Positions 10,032 to 18,089 of a DNA stretch of 64,000 nt are shown one piece after another. The notes under the pieces were generated by a model, which saw nothing but the letters and a program-made list of their open reading frames with translations, made no database searches and was not told where the DNA came from. Location of the stretch: contig NZ_JAAHHG010000003.1 in the NCBI RefSeq assembly GCF_010692555.1, positions 1 through 64,000 of the forward strand, given 5' to 3'. Each line of letters starts with the position of its first letter. Position 1 is the stretch's first letter. Source of the DNA: Okeania sp. SIO3B5. Lineage in GTDB: Bacteria; Cyanobacteriota; Cyanobacteriia; Cyanobacteriales; Microcoleaceae. The position numbers and the translations under genes are program-made.

Positions 10032-10164
10032 TTTTTTACCTCTAGACTTAATTACTTATATTATAATCTTTGGATAACTGATCAGTCCAGTAGTTAATTT
10101 AATAGGAGATATACCTAATCGTTGCCCAATTTAAAATCCAGTTGATAAATAAAGTTAATAGTCA

Positions 10165-10437
10165 TCAAACTGTAGGTTGGGTTAAGCGACAGCGCAACCC
10201 AACACCAAGTTATAATGTTGGATTTCCGTAAACGTCAACCCAACCTACAAAGTCTAGTAGGTTGGGTTAAGCGGCAGCGCAACCCAACGCCTATATTACA
10301 GCAGATTTCAAGTATATGAAGTACAGGTATTAATAATTAAATGTTCTCAGTGCTAGTAGGTTGGGTTAAGCGGAAGCGCAACCCAACACCAATCTTATAA
10401 TTTGTTGGGTTTCGTTTCCTCAACCCAACCTACAAAG
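10165..10437. repeat. GTAGGTTGGGTT inverted repeat cluster
   Basis: Three copies of GTAGGTTGGGTTAAGCG...GCGCAACCCAAC, two of them closed by CAACCCAACCTAC. They are long imperfect hairpins, a repeat common in cyanobacterial intergenic DNA. The cluster fills the gap between the membrane protein and xisI. Confidence 0.85.
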
Positions 10438-10485
10438 TATCAATAATTTTTTTTATTATAGGCAAAACCAGGAGGTAATTATAGA

Positions 10486-10821
10486 ATGGAAAAGTTAGAA
10501 AAATACAGAAATTATATTGAGCAAATAATTAAAGAGTATGGACAATATAAACCATCTTATGGAGAGGTAGAAGTACAAACAATTTTTGACCGCGATCGCG
10601 ACCATTATCAACTTTTAAATGTTGGTTGGGATGGGAATGAAAGAATACGAGGTTGTGTTTTACAAATAGATATTAAAAATGAAAAAATCTGGATACAACA
10701 TGATGGTAGGGAAATTGGTATTGCTGGTGAATTAGTAGATTTAGGAGTACCTTCATCTGATATTGTTTTGGCTTTTCATGCACCTTATAAACGGAAATAT
10801 ACGGGTTTTGCTGTGGAGTAA
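10486..10821 (+). CDS. xisI: XisI-family protein, without XisH
   Basis: 111 residues and full length for the family. The family hallmarks are the start YRNYIEQIIKEY, the middle FDRDRDHYQLLNVGW, GCVLQIDIKNEKIWIQHDG and the end GVPSSDIVLAFHAPYKR. XisI was first described as needed, with XisH, for fdxN-element excision in heterocystous cyanobacteria; outside that setting its role is unclear. It usually follows xisH directly. Here there is no xisH, only repeats upstream, so this is an orphan copy. Start: CAGGAGGTAATT is a strong ribosome binding site 10 bases before the ATG. Confidence 0.9.
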   Translation: MEKLEKYRNYIEQIIKEYGQYKPSYGEVEVQTIFDRDRDHYQLLNVGWDGNERIRGCVLQIDIKNEKIWIQHDGREIGIAGELVDLGVPSSDIVLAFHAPYKRKYTGFAVE

Positions 10822-10998
10822 ATTGAAGGAATTCAAAAGTCAAAAGTCAAAAGTCAAGAGTAAGATTTTTTAGGGAAGTTAAAAGTTACAAAGTAAGATT
10901 TTTTAGCCATAAGGAATGATTCGTGAAAAACTGTAGGGGTTTGTTCTCCAAATTATTGTCGTATTTCTATTGAGAATAATAACTGAAGTGCTTATACG

Positions 10999-13626
10999 TT
11001 AAAGTCTACAAATCTCCATGCGCGAGAGAAGGTAAAACCAACCTATACCTAAGCTACCTACCTTTCCAGTAACTATCTTACAAGGGAACTTCCCCTTTAA
11101 AAGCGTGCTAAAATCATTTGTTAGGTCACTGTAATCCAACCATTCTTCTCCTTTTTTCCACCCTACTTTTTTACCGAACCTTTCCCGTACTTTTAACTCT
11201 GTTGTTCCGCTCAAACTTTGATAAATTTTCTTCTGCACCGAAAAGCCAAACTGGCCATAACTATATTTAACCCAAAGTTGATCTATTATGCGGAGGTCTG
11301 CACAAGGAAAATTTTCTATATCTTCCACGTCTAGCCGTTTTTCCTTCTGTCTCCCTGCAACTTCCAACATCACATGATAAGTTTCTATGTCTGCCTCTTT
11401 CCACTTTTCAACAAATAGGAAATCACGAAGTTTGAAATATTTAGGAGATATAATTTGTTGCGATGGTAAAACTTGTAATATTTTTTGAACAAATCTATTT
11501 TCAAAGATATATTTGTTGCGAGTTTCTTGTCGATTATTAGATTTAACTTTAGAGCAAAGTAACTGTTGAATTTTCGGGTAACTATTAATCCAATAACTTG
11601 CATTTGATTTTTCGTTAGGCAGCATTATAGATTTATTTGATTCAGGAGAATTATCAACAGCAAATTTTTCTAAATCAACAAGTAGTTGACTATTCTTCTT
11701 AAGTTCAACAAGAAAACGAGGATATTGCAATGTTAGTGCAGTAAACTTAGCCATCTGTTCTATGGTTATCATTCTTCTTTCAGAAAAAGCTACTCCTACA
11801 GCATAATAAGCAATATAAGTTTTTAGTCTCAAAACATTAATGTATTGTTTTAAACGACGGGGATTATTATCAAAAAAAGGGGCAACTATCTCTATAACAT
11901 TGGCAAGGCTTTCCAAATCTAAATCTTTGTCAATAATCGGGAAAATAGGTAAATCTGGTAAATTTGGATGTAAAATTTCCGTTGCTAGTTTTTCCCTTCT
12001 TTCTAATTTTTCTGGTGGATATAATATATTAATATATTTCCCTATTATGACGATTATACCTATTATTTTGATAATTATTAAGAAAATAACTCTGTCAAAC
12101 TTTCTTTCTGTCATTTTTTTTATTTCTAATAATAAAATTTTTGCTTCTATTAATAAAGAAAGTTTTAATGAGAGACGTTTTGCGTCTTTAAACCTTTCGG
12201 GAATATCAAATATTTTGGCAATAAAACTATAAGGAATCCAAAAAAAGTATTTTTCTTCATGAGTTTCTATTTTTCTCTGACTTTCAGATACTTTTTCCAG
12301 AAAATTATTCAACGTATTTTGAGAAGGTTCAGGAACAGAGAATGATAACTGCACAAACTTTTCCAGAAAACTAAAACCATAATCTACTTGCTTCATAGAA
12401 CTATCATTTCGATTTTCCCACTCTTGATTTTCTTTAGCAATTGAAGCTAGAAAAGGAATCACATCTTTTTGTTTAAAAGTTATCGAAGCTGCCACCTTTT
12501 CCCGATCCATTCCCAAAATAAAAATCAAATTTGGGTCATCAGAAATCATCATATTTATACCTTGCAATAAATCCGCAGCTTTACCCAGCTCACAACGATC
12601 AAGGTCATCAATAAAAACATAAATTTTCTCATCTCTACCTACATAAGCACCAACAATTTTAGAGAAATCTTCGTGAAATTCTTCAATAAAAGCAGCTTCC
12701 TTTTCATAATCAGGAGACTCAAGATATAGAGTTAAATCCATTTTCTCGTCGCCAATTAAGTCTTTGATTATTCCGAAAAGTTTTCCTATTCCGGCAGCAG
12801 AACTGCTAATTCCGACCAGTTGTAATAAAATATTTAAAGAAAGATTATTTGTATCCTCATTATTCGTTGATTCTGAGTCTCGATCATTATTTTCCTTTGT
12901 CTCATTGTTAGTTGTTTCAGCCTCTTCCTTTTGACTTTTCTCTTCCTCCTTTGAATCTGATTTCAGAGTGTCAGCCAAATTTTCAGACAACTGATAAACT
13001 CCCTCAAAGCCAAATTTCCAGTATACAATTGGAATAGCTACAGTAATACTAGAAATCAACGAAACCATCACCAAAGTCTGAATAGCTTTAAACGGTTTAT
13101 CTTTAAAATTTAAACGATAAATAAATAGTTGAAACCGACTGTATAAGTTATAGAAAAAATCAGGAATATTGCGATTTTTAGATAACTCTTCCAAAAAAGA
13201 AAGAGCAAAAGTCGCCCAAAGTGACTCAGATTTTTCATGTCGCCAAGCATTAAACCAAACTGTTTGAGTTTTTTGCTTGAATCCTAATCTAATAAATTTA
13301 CCAATATCTGATAGATTGCTGAAAATAATCTGGTCTTCTTTAATTTTCTGCCAAACCTCTGCTAAATCTTTTTTATCTAATTCTTCAGACTTCTTAAGAA
13401 TCTCCTTTTCCAACTGTTTCATAAAAGAAGATTTACCACTACCCCATTCACCTTCGATAGAAATAGTCAGTGGAGGTTTTGTATTTTCATTAGTTAAAAA
13501 TTCAGCCATAGCTATTACATAAGGAGTAAAACCAAGTTCATCTTTTGTTGTTGCTTGGTCTCCGATAGTAATAATTTTGTTTGATTTATCTGTAGATTCT
13601 GGCATAATTGATAAGTCAAAATTCAA
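10999..13626 (-). CDS. KAP family P-loop NTPase with membrane segments
   Basis: 875 residues. The Walker A motif is GEWGSGKSS at 59-67, the KAP-typical WFNAWRHE is at 124-131 and the Walker B is KIYVFIDDLDR at about 334-344. Between A and B sit a membrane segment (about 183-203) and a low-complexity acidic, Asn-rich linker (221-262), the usual KAP arrangement. A second hydrophobic stretch, RVIFLIIIKIIGIIVIIG, lies near residue 515. The C-terminal 350 residues are helical and unassigned. KAP ATPases are membrane-associated; some, such as F-plasmid PifA, act in phage exclusion, so a defence role is possible but not shown. The start could also be Met8. A-T rich codon use and the accessory setting (orphan xisI, PIN pair) suggest acquired DNA. 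Confidence 0.88.
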   Translation of the reverse strand: MNFDLSIMPESTDKSNKIITIGDQATTKDELGFTPYVIAMAEFLTNENTKPPLTISIEGEWGSGKSSFMKQLEKEILKKSEELDKKDLAEVWQKIKEDQIIFSNLSDIGKFIRLGFKQKTQTVWFNAWRHEKSESLWATFALSFLEELSKNRNIPDFFYNLYSRFQLFIYRLNFKDKPFKAIQTLVMVSLISSITVAIPIVYWKFGFEGVYQLSENLADTLKSDSKEEEKSQKEEAETTNNETKENNDRDSESTNNEDTNNLSLNILLQLVGISSSAAGIGKLFGIIKDLIGDEKMDLTLYLESPDYEKEAAFIEEFHEDFSKIVGAYVGRDEKIYVFIDDLDRCELGKAADLLQGINMMISDDPNLIFILGMDREKVAASITFKQKDVIPFLASIAKENQEWENRNDSSMKQVDYGFSFLEKFVQLSFSVPEPSQNTLNNFLEKVSESQRKIETHEEKYFFWIPYSFIAKIFDIPERFKDAKRLSLKLSLLIEAKILLLEIKKMTERKFDRVIFLIIIKIIGIIVIIGKYINILYPPEKLERREKLATEILHPNLPDLPIFPIIDKDLDLESLANVIEIVAPFFDNNPRRLKQYINVLRLKTYIAYYAVGVAFSERRMITIEQMAKFTALTLQYPRFLVELKKNSQLLVDLEKFAVDNSPESNKSIMLPNEKSNASYWINSYPKIQQLLCSKVKSNNRQETRNKYIFENRFVQKILQVLPSQQIISPKYFKLRDFLFVEKWKEADIETYHVMLEVAGRQKEKRLDVEDIENFPCADLRIIDQLWVKYSYGQFGFSVQKKIYQSLSGTTELKVRERFGKKVGWKKGEEWLDYSDLTNDFSTLLKGKFPCKIVTGKVGSLGIGWFYLLSRMEICRL

Positions 13627-14054
13627 AAGTCAAAAGTCAAAAGTAAGATTTTATAGGGAAGTAAAAAGTTAAAATTTACAGCATATTCCAAGTATTATAA
13701 AGTACAAAGATTAAAAATTAAACTTTTGTAGTGCGGGCATCTTGCCCGCGATGAATTTACCTCACCAAATAAGTCAAAATTCAAAAGTCAAAAGTGAGAT
13801 TTTTTAGGCTCAAAACTAAAAGGTACAAAAGTTCTGTAGCTCAGACTAATTTATCCTATACAAAAAAAGATTTAGGCGTTAGCGGAGCTTGGCCTTAGCC
13901 AATGCCATTTGCTTCGCATAACTATCGTTAATGCCCCTACATATGGCATTTTCAACGTTAATTTGCGTAACTCCTGTTATAATTATCAATAATAGCTAAA
14001 TGCTTACGTTCAGTTTTTTCCATAAAACATTGACCAATCCTAGCTAATAGTAAC
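13627..14054. other. Intergenic repeats upstream of the KAP gene
   Basis: AAAAGTCAAAAGTC direct repeats (13624-13650, 13780-13800), one GCGGGCATCTTGCCCGC hairpin (13734-13750) and a short GGCGTTAGCGGAGCTTGG palindromic repeat near 13873. No gene. Confidence 0.65.
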
Positions 14055-14225
14055 ATGACAAATCAAACCATAGACGTAACTCGACTGACTCCCGAACAAA
14101 TAAAACAGATTCAGGAGGCGATCGAGACCTTCAGAAATATTAATAACTCTCAGAGCAAATTAACAGAAGAACAACAAGTAGAATTCGATCCAACGCCATT
14201 GTTTTTTGAAAGCGAAATTCTCTGA
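14055..14225 (+). CDS. Small acidic protein of a PIN toxin-antitoxin locus (56 aa)
   Basis: Begins MTNQTIDVTRLTPEQIKQIQ and ends FFESEIL before TGA. It is a short, acidic, helix-forming protein with a central KLTEEQQVEFD. It resembles the small antitoxin-like reading frames often found upstream of PIN toxins in cyanobacteria, but I cannot name a family. It is followed at 44 bp by a second small gene, then by a likely VapB and a VapC. Start choice: only ATG in frame; no strong Shine-Dalgarno. It may be the remaining antitoxin of an older pair. Confidence 0.5.
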   Translation: MTNQTIDVTRLTPEQIKQIQEAIETFRNINNSQSKLTEEQQVEFDPTPLFFESEIL

Positions 14226-14269
14226 GAAAGTAAACATTATTAAATTGATAATCTATAAACTTAAAAACT

Positions 14270-14464
14270 ATGTCTAATAATCCTTATTATAATCTTACTG
14301 TTGACGAGCAAAATATAATCATCAAGCTCGACAAAAAAACAACTGATTATCAACAACTAATACAACTACTAAATAATCTTGAATTAGAGGCAATAAATCA
14401 GCACATTCAGCTCACTGAAGAAGTAGCTTCTGAATTAGCCAATGAAATAGACTATGCTGTTTAG
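14270..14464 (+). CDS. Small protein, likely antitoxin-like (64 aa)
   Basis: 64 residues, starts MSNNPYYNLTVDEQN. Pattern: a short strand, then two helices with DYQQLIQLLNNLELEAINQH and a C-terminal EEVASELANEID. There are no membrane segments. It is not a recognised family to me. It sits 44 bp after another small gene and ends 56 bp before the likely start of the VapB-like gene on the same strand, so the four may be one transcript. An antitoxin or orphan remnant role is inferred from context only. Confidence 0.5.
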   Translation: MSNNPYYNLTVDEQNIIIKLDKKTTDYQQLIQLLNNLELEAINQHIQLTEEVASELANEIDYAV

Positions 14465-14520
14465 TCGAAAGTTAAATCTAAACTTTTTTAAAATAATCAT
14501 TTTTTTCAATAAAATAATTA

Positions 14521-14792
14521 TGACTGAATCAAAGTTACTAACTGTAAAATTAAGTTCCCAAGATTACGATCACCTTACTAAAGAAGCTGAAAGATTAAAT
14601 TTACCCATAAGTATTTTAGCCCAAAGATTATTGAAATTAAGTCTAGAAAAAACTCCACCTCAACTTAACAAACAAAAAGCAAGAGAAGCAATAGCTAGTT
14701 TGCGGGAAATAGGCAAAAATTTGTCTCCAATAGATGGAGTAGCGATCGCCCACGAAAGTCGAAAAGATTTAGAGCAAAGGTATATTTTTTAG
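14521..14792 (+). CDS. VapB-like antitoxin
   Basis: I start at the ATG at 14521; an upstream in-frame ATG (14454) would add a poorly conserved Phe/Ile/Lys-rich stretch overlapping the previous gene. From 14521 the protein is 90 residues: MTESKLLTVKLSSQDYDHL then KEAERLNLPISILAQRLLKL. This is a short strand plus two helices typical of ribbon-helix-helix DNA-binding antitoxins. The basic, flexible tail (HESRKDLEQRYIF) would be the toxin-neutralising part. It stops 6 bp before the PIN gene, the usual layout of a vapBC pair, and probably represses its own promoter. Confidence 0.7.
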
Positions 14793-14798
14793 TTAATA

Positions 14799-15215
14799 AT
14801 GAATGTTGTCATTGATTCTAATTTACTAATAGTTCTTGTGAATAACGATCCTCGCGGTGAAATTGTTCGCCAACAGTTAGATAAATGGATCGTCCAAGAA
14901 GTTGAAATACACGCTCCTCGTCTAGCACTTTATGAAATAGCTAATGCTCTAACCAGATTGATTGTAAGTGGAATATTTCCCAAAGAACAACTAGCACCTG
15001 CTTGGGATTTTTTGAATAATTTACCCATAGTTTACCATGATATTTCTCAGGAAATAAGAATAGTAGAAATTGCCTTATCTTTGCGTCGTCAAAGTGCTTA
15101 TGATGCTGCTTATATAGCTCTAGCAGAAGATTTAGAGGCTCCTCTTTGGACGTTAGATGGTCCTCTTTACCGCAATGCAGTTGAGTGTGGTTTTCCTGTA
15201 TTTCTTTTAAATTGA
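14799..15215 (+). CDS. VapC-like PIN-domain toxin
   Basis: 138 residues, complete PIN domain. The acidic metal-binding residues are Asp6 (VIDSNLL), Glu46 (ALYEIANAL), Asp98 or thereabouts in SAYDAAYIALAE, and Asp in TLDGPLY near the C-terminus. PIN toxins are Mg-dependent ribonucleases that cut tRNA or rRNA; the target here is unknown. The gene is 6 bp behind the VapB-like antitoxin, so the pair is presumably translated together. All four acidic positions are present, so I see no reason to call it inactive. Confidence 0.88.
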   Translation: MNVVIDSNLLIVLVNNDPRGEIVRQQLDKWIVQEVEIHAPRLALYEIANALTRLIVSGIFPKEQLAPAWDFLNNLPIVYHDISQEIRIVEIALSLRRQSAYDAAYIALAEDLEAPLWTLDGPLYRNAVECGFPVFLLN

Positions 15216-15305
15216 TCTACAATATTGATAACTTAAAGCGATAGGTAAATAGGGAAAAACATTCGTTGGAGAGTGGAGACTTAAAGCTACTCCTGTTTTC
15301 TGACG

Positions 15306-15512
15306 TAAGCATTCAGCTATTAGCAGTCAGCTCTCAGCAATAAGACTCTGCTTTTAAGGACATAGTTTAAATGAATATAGATTTTAACGACTTTTGTAGT
15401 AAGATTAATTCTAGCTCAATTAATACAGCTTTAAAGCCACACGAAAAGCAATAGCTGAAGTCCGCAGTTCCGACCATAGGAGGCTAGCTGATAGCTGACG
15501 GCTGAATGCTTA
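15306..15512. mobile_element. MITE-like element, TAAGCATTCAGC family
   Basis: Begins TAAGCATTCAGCTATTAGC and ends GACGGCTGAATGCTTAC, an inverted pair. The interior holds TTTTAAGGACATAGTTTAAA and TTTTGTAGTAAGATTAATTC, shared with copies at 48905-49159 and 53507-53695. No reading frame. Confidence 0.75.
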
Positions 15513-15533
15513 CCTCCTGACTCCTTTTTCAAT

Positions 15534-16313
15534 CTAAACATACCTTGTCAAATTCACCCGATAACGTTCTTTTTTCGTAATCGCAACATCCCCTACTTCT
15601 AACCTCCCTTTACCCCGAATAGCAATTAAATCTCCAGTTTTCACTGTATAACTTGCCTGACTAATTTCCTTCCAATTTACTCTTACATTTCCCCCATCAA
15701 TTAAGCCAACCATTTTACTCCGAGACATTCCAAAACCTGCCGAAGCAACTGCATCTAATCTCATAGAAGCTTCCACAGTTGTTAACTCTTTCTTTTTCGG
15801 TTCTCTTATTCTTAAATCACTCAATTCTAGAGGTTTAACTTTAACAGGAACAGACCGAACTTGTTGGAGATTCATTTCTAAATATTCCACCAATTCCGGC
15901 ACTACTATTACCTGAGCGCCACGTTCTCCCAAAACAATAATATCTCCAGTTTTTTCTCTGACAATTCCCGTACCCAACATCGAACCAAGAAAATCTCGGT
16001 GAGTCGCAGTATCAAACAGAAAATTTCCCTCAATATTAATAGCTGTTAATTCCACACTCGAAGTATCAATAGGTAAATCTGAACGAGCGATCGCTAATCT
16101 TTTGCGTTCAGCTTGAGGATAACCACCCCAGGAAACTAATTCCACTTCTGTCAACTTTTGAAAAATTGCTTCCGACTCAAATATTTCTGGCGGTGACAAA
16201 AAATCACTCTGAGTAATTTCCCAAGTTCTGATAGCTTGTTCTGCTAGATCAATGATGCGAGTAATAGTTTCGCGATTTTCAATTCCTTTGAGAAGTTCTT
16301 CTTTTGGTAACAT
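15534..16313 (-). CDS. Photosystem II S4-domain protein (YlmH-like)
   Basis: 259 residues, the usual length for the cyanobacterial and plastid 'photosystem II S4 domain protein'. The N-terminal 170 residues contain GGYPQAERKRLAIARSD and LTAINIEGNFLFDTATHRDFLGSMLG, the latter matching the YlmH core. The C-terminal S4 RNA-binding domain spans about 183-245 (MRLDAVASAGFGMSRSKMVGLIDGGNVRVNWK). YlmH relatives act on the ribosome or nascent chains; in phototrophs the name comes from its distribution rather than a proven photosystem II role. Monocistronic on the minus strand. Confidence 0.9.
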   Translation of the reverse strand: MLPKEELLKGIENRETITRIIDLAEQAIRTWEITQSDFLSPPEIFESEAIFQKLTEVELVSWGGYPQAERKRLAIARSDLPIDTSSVELTAINIEGNFLFDTATHRDFLGSMLGTGIVREKTGDIIVLGERGAQVIVVPELVEYLEMNLQQVRSVPVKVKPLELSDLRIREPKKKELTTVEASMRLDAVASAGFGMSRSKMVGLIDGGNVRVNWKEISQASYTVKTGDLIAIRGKGRLEVGDVAITKKERYRVNLTRYV

Positions 16314-16566
16314 AATTATTTATTTAGGGAGTAGGGAGTAGTTAGGATATGTAGTGCAGGCATCTTGCCCGCAACCAGATTTGATATAACCCAATTTCAA
16401 ATAGCGTTTAGGAGAACCTTTGTTCTCTCCAGTTATTAATTATGGTGTTGGTGATTTTGGCTATGATTGTGCTTTAATGGCAATTGCTAAACTATTAACT
16501 AAAAAGCATTTTATATTTGGCAAAATTTAGGTTTCATAGCTTGATTCACCAACGCCTTAATTATTA

Positions 16567-16820
16567 ATTAGGGTTTGCGCTCAAAAGTCTTATGGGTAAG
16601 GGTAGGAGACAGCTATACTGGAGACAGGAGACAGGAGGAACGGGGAATTATAGAGGAGGTAGGAGGAAGAATAATCAAGGGATTATTCTGCGCAACTATG
16701 AGCCTAAAATGCTAATTTTTTGAACTATTACGACCATTAAGCTTGGACTTTTTTTAACTAAAAAATGCGCTCAACCTTTATATGTAAATGCTTTTAGATT
16801 TAATCAGCAAGCCCTAATTA
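16567..16820. mobile_element. MITE-like element, TTAGGGTTTGC family, about 250 bp
   Basis: Begins AATTAGGGTTTGCGCTCAAA and ends TTAATCAGCAAGCCCTAATT. The interior carries GGTAGGAGACAG minisatellite units and an AT-rich segment with a TTAAGC...GCGCTC pair. Relatives lie at 21664-21912, 55464-56134, 56132-56383, 57951-58190 and 59680-59944. Confidence 0.8.
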
Positions 16821-16863
16821 TTAATTATTAATTATTAATTATTAATTATTAATTATTAATTAT
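16821..16863. repeat. (TTAATTA)n tandem repeat
   Basis: Six units of TTAATTA abut the MITE end and run into the stop codon of the next gene. They could have formed by repeated duplication of the insertion target. Confidence 0.85.
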
Positions 16864-17365
16864 TTAAAGTATATCCTTGGATATTTTCTGGTTTAAACTG
16901 ATATAAAGTACGAGTTGCTAGACGAATTAGAGCTTCTGAACCCCGAACAACAATCAAATACTTACCAGCATTGAGGCGGTTACGATAGGGAACAGCATCA
17001 CCACCACCAAAAATCAAACCCACTCCACCACCAACAAAAGTTCCACCCATTGCACCAGAAATAGCCCCCAATATACCACCAATAAAATGATTACCAAATT
17101 CCCCTGCCCAAGCAAAAGTATTCAATCCCGTAATCAGACTAAAAGTAACACCAGCAGCAAAACCAAAAGGTGCAAGCCAAGTAACCATTTGTCTTGCTTG
17201 TTTACGGGCCTGCTCGTTAGGATCGATTAGGCCATATTCATCAGCAGTTTGATAGCCCCGGCCCAATATTGCCACTTGCTTCATTGGCAAGTCTTCTTTT
17301 TCCAAAGCAGAATAAGCAGATTCAGCTTGAATGCGGTCTGATAATACAGCAACGAGATAATTCAT
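16856..17365 (-). CDS. Glycine-rich putative membrane or stress protein
   Basis: I start at the ATG at 17365 (MNYLVAVLSDRIQAESAYSAL); further upstream in the same frame the sequence comes from the neighbouring tnpB relic. The 169-residue product starts with a ferredoxin-like segment resembling the general stress protein 17M/YflT type domain (residues about 1-50). It then has two Gly-rich hydrophobic stretches: APFGFAAGVTFSLITG and IGGILGAISGAMGGTFVGGG, a glycine-zipper pattern. A C-terminal strand, YLIVVRGSEALIRLATRTLY, follows. Association with the cytoplasmic membrane is likely. Function unknown. Confidence 0.75.
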   Translation of the reverse strand: MNYLVAVLSDRIQAESAYSALEKEDLPMKQVAILGRGYQTADEYGLIDPNEQARKQARQMVTWLAPFGFAAGVTFSLITGLNTFAWAGEFGNHFIGGILGAISGAMGGTFVGGGVGLIFGGGDAVPYRNRLNAGKYLIVVRGSEALIRLATRTLYQFKPENIQGYTLNN

Positions 17366-17399
17366 AAAATTCCAGCAAAGCAATGTGACATCTCCCACA

Positions 17400-17797
17400 C
17401 TATAGCGCCAGCTTAGTGTGGGCTTCTCGTTTCGTAGCCCTGCTATTGCATCGGGCTCCACGAGCTTTAAGAACGGAATGCCCTACCGCCCTATTTTTGA
17501 TATTTATCGCCGCGTTTACATCGCGGTCTGTTACTATGCCGCAGTGCGGGCAAGAATGGGTTCGTATGTTTAATTCTTTAGGGACTTTTTTGCCACAACT
17601 TGAGCAGTCTTGGCTGGTATTTTTGGGGTTCACTGCTGTGGTTTTCTGTCCAGCATTTGCCTCCTGCGGAGGAGCTGCGCTAACGGCTTTGACAGTCAAA
17701 ATAGTTAGGAATTGCCCCCATCCAGCATCGTTATAATACAAGTTTTTCAACCAGGGCGAAAGCTTCTGCTGGGATATTTGTAAATTGAATGGGCATC
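17400..17797 (-). pseudogene. C-terminal fragment of TnpB (IS200/IS605 OrfB)
   Basis: Reads WLKNLYYNDAGWGQFLTIL, then the zinc ribbon CSSCGKKVP ... HSCPHCGIVTDRDVNAAINI. That is the end of a TnpB RNA-guided nuclease carrying the third RuvC aspartate (DRDVNAA). The N-terminal two thirds are missing, so the protein cannot be functional. Between TVKA and NAGQKT, where related TnpBs usually read continuously, there is an extra VSAAPPQEA. It is encoded by a short palindromic repeat (CCTCCTGCGGAGGAG at about 17660), inserted without breaking the frame. It lies between the stress-like gene and serA. Confidence 0.85.
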
Positions 17798-18089
17798 GAA
17801 CCTATTCAATTTGCCGCCGATTCATCCGCCAAATCTGCATATTATGGCGTGAGGCTTCTCGGCGATTCAGCTAAAATATTTCTGACAATCCATAAAATTA
17901 TAGGCCCATAACTGGTACTCTGAAGGTAAGGTTAAGTCAGCAGTTAATGTTTTTGCTAAATAAACATGACTAATCACAATGATACTCTGACAAAATCTCC
18001 TGCTATTTCAGAAACTAAAAAATCAAACTGAAGTTGAAGTTTCAGCAGGTAAAACAATCACATAACTTAGATTATTCAACTAATTTCCT

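Noticed and set aside
11840-12232. 130-residue open frame antisense to the KAP gene
   Set aside because: Shadow of a gene with clear motifs on the other strand.
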